Origin: CANHBY01 sp031374415
GTDB lineage: Bacteria; Pseudomonadota; Gammaproteobacteria; Burkholderiales; Burkholderiaceae_C
Length of the DNA: 26,352 bases
Assembly: GCA_031374415.1 (NCBI GenBank)
Contig: JANMGB010000354.1
Span: forward strand, 1 to 26,352
Reading direction: 5' to 3'
This document shows, one piece after another, positions 14,874-23,246 of this stretch (position 1 is the first letter of the stretch; every line of letters begins with the position of its first letter). Under the pieces are notes generated by a model. It did not search any database. It worked only from the letters and a program-made list of their open reading frames with translations, and was not told where the DNA came from. Position numbers and translations under genes: made by a program.

Positions 14874-17195
14874 ATGCACGCATGTGTCCGTCTGCAACTT
14901 AACAATACGCACGCGCCGCGCGCGCATGACCCATGCGACAAGGATTCACGCGGGCGCACACTGTGCGAAAGCATTGCGCGAGCGTGCGAAAAACTTGCGC
15001 GCTTACGCAAACGACCTTATTACGTGAGCGATTGCGGCCTTGACGCCGTTGTCGAGATTGTACTTGTGAGCGATTCGCGCCACGCGTCAGTTCCGCTTGC
15101 GTTTGCCCCGTGGCAGCTTGCGGTCGCCATGCCCGAAGTTATGGCTGCACACGGCGCCGGTGGCGCGCCCGATTATCGCCGACTGTGCGCGTGCGTCCAC
15201 ATTGCGCTGGCGACGGTGCTCCCTTGCCCGGGCACGCTCGTACCGTACGCGCTAGCATGGTACGTCGATGAACATGCCCTGGCAAATGCACACGGGCTAT
15301 TTTTAACACTGGCGCTGCGCTACAAGCGCGTGCCAAAACTGAATCCGCGCGCGCGCCGCGCCGTTGCAGCTGTCGCGTGCGCCGTGCATGCCCTGCTGCA
15401 TTACATACCGCGCGCCGAGACCGACGGCTCGCCGGGAATGGCAAGCGTGGCCGAAGCACTCGAGTTGGCCGCGCAAGCGCTAGTGAGCGCACCTCTGCGC
15501 GCAGGCCGGCGCGGTCAGTTCATGCGCGATGTGCATGCACATTTCATTTGCGGCTATGAAGCGCCACAGGCAAGCGACGCGCTAGTACATGCCGAATCCA
15601 TTGCCTACGTGCTGCTTGAAAACGCGTTTGATACAGATACGGTGGATCCGAACGTGTTGCAGCCAGCTGCTGCGCGCGGCGTGCGCGGCGAGAACGTGCT
15701 ACTGCTGCCATTGCCGTCGCCGCAGCTGCTAGCTGGTGTTGACGCGCATGGCGCTGACACGCTTACAGCTTGCGCGCCTGCGACCGCGCTTGCTTTTGCT
15801 GCCAAACTTGACGCACCGCTTGCGTTGCTGCTTATTAGCACGCCGGCCTATGCGGTGCACGCCATGCTTGCTGGCGCCGCGGCACCGGCCGGCACGTGGC
15901 GCGTCGACGACGTTGCGCACGCCTCGCCCGACGGTGTCACGCTGCTGATTGGCGAGCGCGAGGTACTGCTTGACTGGCAGTGCGCAGTCGCCTTTGGCGC
16001 ACTTGGCATTGCGCTTGCAAACGCGCCCGCCGTACTGCAGCGCGCGTGCGAGGGCGCACACGCCGGGCGACCCGTGCTCGTGCGTGCTGCTGCGCTGCAC
16101 TTGTACGACGCGCTGCACGTGCACGTGCGCGCACCCCCTGGCGCCGAACGCCCAGGCATGCTCGCGACAGACGACGCACGTGCGCCACGCTACTATAGAA
16201 TGCTGTGCGTGATAGCGCGAATTGTTGGCACGCGTCGCTCACCGCTTGCCGCGTTTCTGCGCCCTGCGGACGCACACTGCTGGACAGCCACGCTGGCCGC
16301 GCTCATGCTTACCTACCCGACGCTTGCCGCACAAATCGGACCGCACGAGTTGGCCGCTCCATTGCAGCTCGACACGACTGTTACACTGTATGCCGCATGC
16401 GCGAACAGTGCGCGTGAACTCGCCTGGCGCACGGCCCTGCTCGATGCGCTGTGCGCTGCGCGTCCCGTGCCGCTGCACTGCCCGTCCACACCGCGCGCAG
16501 TCAATCTCGACGTTGAAGCCATGCCAGCGCGTGTGCGCGCGCTTGCCGTGCTGCTGTGCACGCACGCACGAGACGCAGCCGCAGCCGCGCAAGAAACGTG
16601 CCAGAGCGCCGCAGCTATAGCCGCGTCTACCGCCGAGTGCGCGCGTGCAGCAGCAACGCATCTTGATGCCACGACGTCCGCGGCCGTGAGCGGCAACGCC
16701 GGCAGCATGAGCAGAATGGCCGACGCTGCAGACGCGGCTGCGGCTGCGGCAAGTGCAGCCACGGTGGCCGCAGCCGCGCACGCGTGGGCGACTGACTGCG
16801 CACGGCCTGCCTTTGTCGCGCCCAATGAGGCCACTAATCTTGCGCATGCGCGCGACTCGCTCTCGTTTGCGCTTGAGCGTCGCCTCGACTTTGCCACGCT
16901 GATTTTACCGCACGTGCACGGGTATGCGCGTGCACCCAATCAAGCCCCGCGAATCGTGCGCGCCAACGCGCCCGCGCTGCTCAACGCGGCGTACCCGCCG
17001 CCAGATTTCCCCGCGATCGAGCGCCCCATGTACAACGTGTACGAGGGTGCTGACGCTGTCGCCGATCTGCTGCGCTTGTGGGAGTGCGACGGTGGCGTCA
17101 CACCCGACATGGAAAAAGATGCGTACGAGCGTGCAATTGCGCAACTCTCTGTCGGCAAGGACGCTGCACCGCCGCCCGCTCGCAGCACCAAATAA
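14874..17195 (+). CDS. Large Ala-rich protein of unknown function, divergent from the portal-like gene
   Basis: The frame gives 773 residues from the ATG at 14874; the next in-frame ATG is at about 15129 (688 residues). The start is unsure, since a motif-like TCTGCAACTTAA lies at about 14891-14902, after the first ATG. No family is recognised. From about residue 50 the sequence looks globular, with alternating hydrophobic stretches (LAVAMPEVM, ALATVLPCPGTLVPYALAWYV, LLLISTPAYAVHAML). Residues about 560-650 are a long Ala-rich helix region with scattered Met and Ser. The C-terminus has PMYNVYEGADAVADLLRLWE. Its place next to the portal-like gene, in the opposite direction, makes a virion role a reasonable guess. 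Nothing in the sequence shows this directly. The stop codon lies one base before palindrome D. Confidence 0.75.
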   Translation: MHACVRLQLNNTHAPRAHDPCDKDSRGRTLCESIARACEKLARLRKRPYYVSDCGLDAVVEIVLVSDSRHASVPLAFAPWQLAVAMPEVMAAHGAGGAPDYRRLCACVHIALATVLPCPGTLVPYALAWYVDEHALANAHGLFLTLALRYKRVPKLNPRARRAVAAVACAVHALLHYIPRAETDGSPGMASVAEALELAAQALVSAPLRAGRRGQFMRDVHAHFICGYEAPQASDALVHAESIAYVLLENAFDTDTVDPNVLQPAAARGVRGENVLLLPLPSPQLLAGVDAHGADTLTACAPATALAFAAKLDAPLALLLISTPAYAVHAMLAGAAAPAGTWRVDDVAHASPDGVTLLIGEREVLLDWQCAVAFGALGIALANAPAVLQRACEGAHAGRPVLVRAAALHLYDALHVHVRAPPGAERPGMLATDDARAPRYYRMLCVIARIVGTRRSPLAAFLRPADAHCWTATLAALMLTYPTLAAQIGPHELAAPLQLDTTVTLYAACANSARELAWRTALLDALCAARPVPLHCPSTPRAVNLDVEAMPARVRALAVLLCTHARDAAAAAQETCQSAAAIAASTAECARAAATHLDATTSAAVSGNAGSMSRMADAADAAAAAASAATVAAAAHAWATDCARPAFVAPNEATNLAHARDSLSFALERRLDFATLILPHVHGYARAPNQAPRIVRANAPALLNAAYPPPDFPAIERPMYNVYEGADAVADLLRLWECDGGVTPDMEKDAYERAIAQLSVGKDAAPPPARSTK

Positions 17196-17196
17196 T

Positions 17197-17608
17197 AACA
17201 CCCTGCGAGCATGTTGCGCCAAAAACATGATAAATTACATTATATGTGGATTAAGAAGTCAATATAAAAAAATATGCACCCGTTGTCTTACCTGGCCTAA
17301 AACAACGCTTTTTTAACCCCCGTTTTATGGGCTAAGACTTATTAGCGTAAACCTTGGTTATAAACGGAATTATATGTAATTATTGACGAATATCACATGT
17401 GCACTCCCAATGGTATATACGCGTAATGTCGCAAAACCCCGTTTATAACCAAGGTTTACGCTAATAAGTCTTAGCCCATAAAACGGGGGTTAAAAAAGCG
17501 TGCATTTAGGCCAGGTAAGACAACGGGAGCATATTTTTTTATATTAACTTCTTAATCCACATATAATGTAATTTATCATGTTTTTGGCGCAACATGCTGC
17601 AGGGTGTT
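17197..17608. repeat. 412-bp near-perfect palindrome enclosing MITE-like copy D
   Basis: The sequence 17197-17250 (AACACCCTGC... to ATGTGGA) returns in inverted form at 17556-17608. These outer arms of about 54 bp are not found around copies A to C. They enclose the MITE-like arms, so the inverted repeat totals about 160-175 bp per side. The left arm begins one base after the stop codon of the 14874-17195 gene. Confidence 0.8.
17251..17555. mobile_element. MITE-like palindromic element, copy D
   Basis: The inner arms match copies A to C from the AATATAAAAA run inward (GCACCCGTTGTC, ACCTGGCC, TTTTTTAACCCCCGTTTTAT, TATTAGCGTAAACC). The tip differs: TTAAGAAGT in place of TTAAACGCT. The centre is about 95 bp and carries no ORF. 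The gene-free stretch 17196-17843 consists of this palindrome and a leader of about 235 bp. Confidence 0.72.
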
Positions 17609-17813
17609 TGAAAAAGAGTAAAATTACACATATATACAAGTTAAATCAGTTTAACACAACATTACGTACGCGCAGGGGCCCCGCGCACGCGCACACGCTC
17701 GTGTGCTTGCGTTTGCGCTTGCACCCAGTTGCAAGTTGCAGGTAGCTAGCACGCGTATGCGCGTGCGCGGTGCGGGCATATGGCCCCGCTCGCGCACGTG
17801 CCTACACGCGCTA

Positions 17814-19271
<1,458 letters not shown>

Positions 19272-19280
19272 AGCACATCA

Positions 19281-19320
19281 GACTTGACCGCGTCACACTT
19301 GACCACGTCACACTTGACTG
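19281..19320 (+). promoter_or_regulatory. Three tandem copies of the ACTTGAC promoter-like motif
   Basis: A 15-bp unit close to CACTTGACCACGTCA is repeated at 19281, 19296 and (partial) 19311, ending two bases before the ATG at 19323. Each unit holds one ACTTGAC. This is the only place in the window where the motif is in tandem. The 51-base gap between the two genes consists almost only of it. Confidence 0.6.
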
Positions 19321-19322
19321 CT

Positions 19323-20279
19323 ATGGAAGAGAAAGAGGACGACTCGACGCCGTTTGATCAGCGCTGGCGCGCTGCGCAGGCCTGCGACGACGAGGTGGCG
19401 CGCAATGAACTGCTGTGCAGCATTGACTTTACCCGCGGCGCGGCACAAACCGCGCGCGTGCTCGAACTTGCTTTTGAGCCGCCGAGCACGTGTGGCACTG
19501 GTTGGCAAAAACTGCTAAAGCGCGCGTCCTTTGGCTGCGCCGAAACCGTGAAGCAGTTCGCCGAGTACGTGCGTGACACGCTGAACAAAGACACACGCGT
19601 TAAGACGCTCGTGTTTGCAGCAACGCAGGAGCGCGCGCAAGACTTGGCGCACCTCGTGAACGGCGTGGCCTTGTGCACCGAAGATGAGCTTGATGACTAT
19701 CTGGACGCGGACGAAGAGCCGCCGCACCGCGTGATTGTTGTCTGGGCACCGCTGCGCAGGCACACTTGGAAAACCATCCTTGACGTCGGAACCGAGCTTG
19801 TGCTGGACGCGCCATGGGCGCTGGAACGCGTGTACATTGACCTGGCTGACCATGTGCACGGTTGCACAACAATCGATTATCACGCGCGCACAATGCAGTA
19901 CTCGGGCACCGCGTCCTCGAATTGGGGCAAGTACAGCCCGACTGCGCGCAAGTTTTACTTTTTCTCTCTGCCGCAGGAGGCACGCACGCTTGACACGCAC
20001 GTAATGGCGGCAACGTCGCTCGTGTGCAACCAGTGCACGCGCGGCACCAACTGGGCCGAGGATCCTGCGCCCGACGAGGACGAACTGCCGCACTGGTTTT
20101 GCATGCCGCCGCCGTTCCTGTGCGAGATCGCCGGGCGCAAGATCCCGCGCGAGTACAAGCTGGCGCTCTACTTGCGCATGGGATGCCTCTCCGCGATGGA
20201 GATCATTGGCGCGTGCGACGGCAAGGCGCCAATCTTCCCGTCTCTCGAGGTGTGGCGCGAGATGCGCGACATGCTCTAG
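19323..20279 (+). CDS. Unknown 318-residue protein, weak resemblance to a helicase C-terminal domain
   Basis: The ATG at 19323 follows the triple motif; the longer frame is a read-through of those repeats (TSHLTTSHLT). After an acidic N-terminus, residues about 95-185 contain VKTLVFAATQERAQDLAHLV, an LCTEDELDDYL segment, then RVIVVWAPLRRHTW and ELVLDAPWALERVYI. The order 'TLVF-hydrophobic-x-T...a..L', then 'vivvwa', then 'vl..p' recalls motifs IV to VI of SF2 helicases, but no Walker A/B domain precedes it and the motif VI Arg pair is not clear. The C-terminal third has Cys pairs (CNQC near 240). A degenerate helicase fold is only one possibility; otherwise unknown. Confidence 0.7.
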   Translation: MEEKEDDSTPFDQRWRAAQACDDEVARNELLCSIDFTRGAAQTARVLELAFEPPSTCGTGWQKLLKRASFGCAETVKQFAEYVRDTLNKDTRVKTLVFAATQERAQDLAHLVNGVALCTEDELDDYLDADEEPPHRVIVVWAPLRRHTWKTILDVGTELVLDAPWALERVYIDLADHVHGCTTIDYHARTMQYSGTASSNWGKYSPTARKFYFFSLPQEARTLDTHVMAATSLVCNQCTRGTNWAEDPAPDEDELPHWFCMPPPFLCEIAGRKIPREYKLALYLRMGCLSAMEIIGACDGKAPIFPSLEVWREMRDML

Positions 20280-20348
20280 TCGCGCAGTCAGCTCCCCGCA
20301 GAGTGCAGCGCGCAAGTCGCAGCTTGTGTAAAAACGCGTAAAATAAAT

Positions 20349-20492
20349 CAAATAGCACTAAACCCTGAATATAAAAATTCTATATATGGTCATCCCACAT
20401 GGCACTAATATTGGCGCGTTAAAACAACTTTAAAACGGCAGAGTGATATTAGGAACTAAACGATGTTATTTGCGTAATATTGTAACATTAAT
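20349..20492 (+). repeat. Left terminal inverted repeat of the 20349-21303 unit
   Basis: This inverted repeat pairs with 21160-21303. The outer 120 bp are near-identical and the inner 24 bp weaker. Confidence 0.7.
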
Positions 20493-20613
20493 TGACATTT
20501 TGGCTTAAACCCGCTCTTTGTGTAAAAAATTTGACGGGTCTCGTCTTGTGCTATTCTATGAGCGTCTCAAGTAATTGAGCCGGTCGGTAAACAGACGTAG
20601 GCTCGCCTGCCCG

Positions 20614-20621
20614 CACTTGAC
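20614..20621 (+). promoter_or_regulatory. Promoter-like motif CACTTGAC inside the unit
   Basis: CACTTGAC lies 7 bases before the ATG at 20629. The gene in this unit therefore uses the same signal as the chromosomal neighbours. Confidence 0.5.
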
Positions 20622-20628
20622 TCTGGTC

Positions 20629-21153
20629 ATGGCTGTCTGGAAACCGGAAAGTGTACACAAGGCAAACATTTTGTATAACGGCTGCCGGCGGTCGCGACTT
20701 TCTCGCAAGTTCTTGGACGATGTGACTGCTATGACAGCGCGCGCACTTTGCGGAACACAAGCCAAACTTTGTTCTCGGGGCGCTCGTCCGTTTGGCGTTA
20801 TGCATCACGTTCCAGTGGATACGGACGCCAATCTTGACAAAGTTGAAGTTTGTTTTGGAGCGTGGTTGCGGCACGTCTGCGCCATGAACCGCGCTGCTGC
20901 CGTGCGGTTTGGGTTTGAACCGGGTGACATTGATTTTGTCATTTACATCAAACCCAGTGGTGGAGGCGAGGACGAGACTGCGTTTGCCGATATTCTCATC
21001 CACAGTGACGAGTGGATGTATTGGGTACGAAAATCGGAAAACGACATTCCCAACCGGCCAGGCCCAGATCCGGAACCCGATGAGATAATCGCGGAAGAGC
21101 TTATGGAGCATGTTTACAAAGCCAGCTGCACATACATACCACCGCGCGATTAA
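20629..21153 (+). CDS. Unknown 174-residue protein carried between inverted repeats
   Basis: No family is recognised. The ATG at 20629 is preferred to an upstream alternative at 20575 because CACTTGAC lies 7 bases before it. The sequence is less Ala-rich and its codons less GC-biased than neighbouring genes, which fits a later arrival. Segments: a basic, Cys-containing N-terminus (about residues 14-30), VDTDANLDKVEVCFGAWLRH in the middle, VRFGFEPGDIDFVIYIKPSGGG near residue 95, and an acidic Pro-rich PGPDPEPDE before the C-terminal helix. No DDE/DDD, HUH or recombinase motifs can be seen, so it does not look like a known transposase. It ends 6 bases before the right inverted repeat. Confidence 0.72.
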   Translation: MAVWKPESVHKANILYNGCRRSRLSRKFLDDVTAMTARALCGTQAKLCSRGARPFGVMHHVPVDTDANLDKVEVCFGAWLRHVCAMNRAAAVRFGFEPGDIDFVIYIKPSGGGEDETAFADILIHSDEWMYWVRKSENDIPNRPGPDPEPDEIIAEELMEHVYKASCTYIPPRD

Positions 21154-21159
21154 ATGTCA

Positions 21160-21303
21160 TCTATTATATCAATAATGCGCTAGTAACCGCGTTTAGTTTC
21201 TAATGTCACTCTGCCGTTTTAAATTCGTTTAAACATGCCAGTATGTGTGCCAGGTGGGATGACCATGTTCAGCATTTTTATATTCATAGTTTAGTGCTAT
21301 TTG
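21160..21303 (-). repeat. Right terminal inverted repeat of the 20349-21303 unit
   Basis: This is the inverse of 20349-20492. It begins 6 bases after the internal gene and ends 24 bases before the small ORF at 21328. Confidence 0.7.
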
Positions 21304-21327
21304 TTGTAATTTGTTATAATTTACGAC

Positions 21328-21594
21328 ATGCTATGCCGTCGGCGCGGCGCCTGTGTCAGCGCGCCGGCCGTGCGGCGCGCGCTCGACAACGTGGCCGCGC
21401 TGCTTGAGGCGCGGCCGCCCCGCGTGCAGGACGCGCACGCAGCACTGCACGGCATCCGCGCTGCACTGTTCAACGCCGGCGCGCCGGACCACCTGGCGCG
21501 CGTGCCTGCCATGGCGCCGGTGCTGGCGAGATGCGCGACATGCCTTAGCCACGGTCGCAATTGCAGTCACATTCGTACTTGGTATGTCATGTAA
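21328..21594 (+). CDS. Small 88-residue ORF, possibly a gene remnant
   Basis: An Ala/Arg-rich frame begins 24 bases after the right inverted repeat. Its start region has no promoter-like motif, so it could be the 3' remainder of a gene cut by the insertion of the 20349-21303 unit, or noise. The C-terminal half (LARCATCLSHGRNCSHIRTWYVM) has four Cys/His residues with spacing that could bind zinc, but this is weak. No family recognised. Confidence 0.35.
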   Translation: MLCRRRGACVSAPAVRRALDNVAALLEARPPRVQDAHAALHGIRAALFNAGAPDHLARVPAMAPVLARCATCLSHGRNCSHIRTWYVM

Positions 21595-21684
21595 ACACTC
21601 GGTCAATGCGCACGCGCGCGCGCACGCACACGCTCACATCGCCGCCCTTTCCCCCGCGCTTTGAGGCGCGCCAAAGCAAGCGTG

Positions 21685-21712
21685 CGTGCATGCGTGCGTG
21701 CGTGCGTGCGTG
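21685..21712. repeat. (GCGT)n microsatellite
   Basis: About seven GCGT/GCAT units lie upstream of the tRNA cluster, after a stretch of (GC)n and (CA)n-like sequence from 21610. Confidence 0.8.
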
Positions 21713-21792
21713 ACACTAACCCGTGCGCAAAAAACGTCGTGCACGCTAAGCCATACATGTAAAACACGTTGCATATATTAATGACACATTAG

Positions 21793-21863
21793 TCTCACGT
21801 CGTTCAGTGGCAGGATATATGGATCTCACCCATAAGACCCGGGTTCAAATCCCGGCGTGAGAC
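21793..21863 (+). tRNA. tRNA-Glu (anticodon CUC)
   Basis: The acceptor stem TCTCACG pairs with CGTGAGA. The anticodon stem TATGG/CCATA encloses ATCTCAC, so the anticodon is CTC (codon GAG). The T arm is CCGGG-TTCAAAT-CCCGG. The D arm GTTC-AGTGGCA-GGAT is like eukaryotic tRNA-Glu. The 3' CCA is not encoded. No T-run follows before the next tRNA, 5 bases on, so the pair is probably one transcript. A TATA-like GCATATATTAAT lies about 15-25 bases upstream. Confidence 0.93.
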
Positions 21864-21868
21864 GCACA

Positions 21869-21940
21869 ACTCGTGTCGTTCAGTGGTAAGGACATGCCAT
21901 TTCCACTGGTAAAACCCGGGTTCGATTCCCGGCACTAGTA
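21869..21940 (+). tRNA. tRNA-Gly (anticodon UCC)
   Basis: The acceptor stem ACTCGTG pairs with CACTAGT except for one mismatch. The anticodon stem TGCCA/TGGTA (one G-U) encloses TTTCCAC, so the anticodon is TCC (codon GGA). The T arm CCGGG-TTCGATT-CCCGG is perfect. The acceptor mismatch and a short D arm make function slightly uncertain. It follows tRNA-Glu(CUC) directly. Confidence 0.85.
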
Positions 21941-21959
21941 AGTGCAGCTTTGCGCGCTC

Positions 21960-21966
21960 TTTTTTT
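21960..21966 (+). terminator. T-run, probable RNA polymerase III terminator
   Basis: Seven T residues lie 19 bases after tRNA-Gly. A T-run is the usual Pol III stop and would end the tRNA-Glu/tRNA-Gly pair. Confidence 0.6.
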
Positions 21967-22107
21967 ATTCAATCAATCAAACAATCAACCGATCGAGAAA
22001 CCTCGCGCTTTGCCGCGCCGCGCGATCTTACACAAACCCTCACGCGCAAAACGTTGTGCGCGCCGATTCATACATATAACACAGAAGCCGCATTGTTACA
22101 TTATCTG

Positions 22108-22179
22108 TCTCACGTCGTCCAGAGGATAGGATGTGTGGTTTTCACCCACAAGACCCGGGTTCAACTCCCGGCGTGAGAA
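22108..22179 (+). tRNA. tRNA-Glu (anticodon UUC)
   Basis: The acceptor stem TCTCACG/CGTGAGA is the same as in the first tRNA-Glu. The anticodon stem TGTGG/CCACA encloses TTTTCAC, giving anticodon TTC (codon GAA). The T arm is CCGGG-TTCAACT-CCCGG. With the first copy it covers both Glu codons. Sequence upstream of the two tRNA-Glu genes is also alike, so this is a duplication followed by anticodon change. No CCA is encoded. Confidence 0.93.
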
Positions 22180-22202
22180 CTCGTGGTAGCGCGTCGCGCT
22201 TC

Positions 22203-22208
22203 TTTTTT
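22203..22208 (+). terminator. T-run after tRNA-Glu(UUC)
   Basis: Six T residues lie 23 bases after the tRNA, a likely Pol III stop, 14 bases before the promoter motif of the next gene. Confidence 0.55.
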
Positions 22209-22222
22209 GTAAGTCAGACTTC

Positions 22223-22234
22223 ACACTCGACTTG
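22223..22234 (+). promoter_or_regulatory. Promoter-like 12-mer ACACTCGACTTG
   Basis: This 12-mer lies 12 bases before the ATG at 22247 and is identical to the one in front of the 24961 gene on the other strand. Confidence 0.6.
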
Positions 22235-22246
22235 CATTTGCGCGCA

Positions 22247-23197
22247 ATGGACAATCTAGCCAGCGCTCATAGCCTTGGCGAAAGTAGGCACAATATGTCC
22301 AAGCTTGGCGTTGCTGAGCAGGTGCTGTTTGCCATGCGTTTTGGCCAGCTTTCTTGGGGTGTTCACGAGATTGCGCAACTACCCGCGCATCTCCAGATCG
22401 CGGCGGCGCGTGTCGCCGCAGAGTACTTTGCCGCAAATGCATCGCACAACGGCAAGCACGCTGTGGACTCCAACCTGCCAGACTGTGCGTTCACGCGCGA
22501 GTTTGCCGCGCGCATGCCAAAGCACATTGACGTTTATTACATTTTGCACCAGAAGGCGAGTGCTGGCGTCTACTTTTCGGACTTTCTGCCTAAAGACACG
22601 CACATTGACACGGTGGATGTGGCTTACAACGACGAATTTGACGAGATGACAAACGTCAAGCTGCTGTTGGTACTAAGGGGCCAACACGGTCGTCGCGCGC
22701 GCTTGCTACGCGTGAGCATCTCGCCCTATATGTTTCACGCGCTTCCCGCATTTGCAAGCATCGTTGCGCCGTGGGTTGAGGAAGTTCATGTATCTGTTCA
22801 AAGATTGCGACACCAAAATACATTTCTCATGAAATTCAGCATGGAAGCTTATCAGCTTGCGTTTGCGAAAACGGGTATTTCTCGTCTGTTGATAGATCAT
22901 GGCGGCAACGCATTTCACTTTCCAAGGGACAGAGGCAGTTTGCCAATGCGCAGGGTCTCGTTTGTCCCCGCGTGGGACTTGGTGGCTAACGCTGTCTGGA
23001 CGTACAAAACGCATGCAGCTTATCCGCACGTGTTCCGCGCAAGCGTGCGCGCGCTCTACGCGCTGGCGCGCGCCACGCGCGCGGCCAGCCACGCTGCGCT
23101 GCGCGCGCTGGCCTCCTTGCCAGACGAGCTGCTCGTCGAGGTGGTGCGCGCGCTGGCGTGCGTGACGTACGCGCGCCTAGCCGCCATTAACTTGTAA
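22247..23197 (+). CDS. Protein with C-terminal F-box-like segment, paralog of the 25084 gene
   Basis: This is a 316-residue protein. The last 30 residues, SLPDELLVEVVRALACVTYARL, look like the first part of an F-box (LPxELL-x-hydrophobic), but at the extreme C-terminus. Before this is WTYKTHAAYPHVFRASVRALYALAR, which is nearly the same in the protein at 25084-25920, as is an IDTV...VAPWVEEVHV stretch in the middle. The two are therefore paralogs with more divergent N-terminal parts. The middle has strand/loop alternation that might form leucine-rich-like repeats (HIDTVDVAYN, LLRVSISPYMF, IVAPWVEEVHV), as in F-box/LRR substrate receptors, but I cannot confirm repeats. ATG at 22247 rather than the upstream alternative, because of the motif 12 bases before it. 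Confidence 0.75.
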   Translation: MDNLASAHSLGESRHNMSKLGVAEQVLFAMRFGQLSWGVHEIAQLPAHLQIAAARVAAEYFAANASHNGKHAVDSNLPDCAFTREFAARMPKHIDVYYILHQKASAGVYFSDFLPKDTHIDTVDVAYNDEFDEMTNVKLLLVLRGQHGRRARLLRVSISPYMFHALPAFASIVAPWVEEVHVSVQRLRHQNTFLMKFSMEAYQLAFAKTGISRLLIDHGGNAFHFPRDRGSLPMRRVSFVPAWDLVANAVWTYKTHAAYPHVFRASVRALYALARATRAASHAALRALASLPDELLVEVVRALACVTYARLAAINL

Positions 23198-23228
23198 GAC
23201 ACGGCACAGCCCGTGCGCCGTGGCTTTT

Positions 23229-23237
23229 ACACTTGAC
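23229..23237 (+). promoter_or_regulatory. Promoter-like motif ACACTTGAC
   Basis: This motif lies 9 bases before the ATG at 23247, followed by a T-run. Confidence 0.55.
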
Positions 23238-23246
23238 TTTTTTTTC

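Larger units (their letters stand above)
20349..21303. mobile_element. Gene-bearing unit with about 144-bp terminal inverted repeats
   Basis: The ends CAAATAGCACTAAAC (20349) and its inverse (ending 21303) are matched over about 120 bp with few differences, and more weakly to about 144 bp. Landmarks kept on both sides are ATATAAAAAT, GGTCATCCCAC, TTTAAAACGGCAGAGTGA and ACTAAACG. The order of features (AATATAAAAA, T-rich, CACATGGCACTAA, GCGCGTTAAAA, TATTAG, TAAACG) parallels the arms of the MITE-like copies A to D, so they look like one superfamily. One gene (20629-21153) fills the centre. No clear target duplication was found beside the ends. The unit is lower in GC than its surroundings. Confidence 0.65.

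Noticed and set aside
14654..15010. N-terminal extension of the portal-like protein
   Set aside because: It would be coded by the AAGCC repeat and the divergent promoter region, and would put the CACTTG motif inside the gene.
14806..15027. Short frame with ATG at 14926
   Set aside because: It overlaps the better-supported frame of the 14874 gene and ends early.
20629..21153. Calling the gene between inverted repeats a transposase
   Set aside because: No DDE/D, HUH or serine/tyrosine recombinase residues are visible.
21610..21712. CRISPR-like or origin repeats before the tRNAs
   Set aside because: These are simple GC/GCGT microsatellites without spacers or a longer unit.
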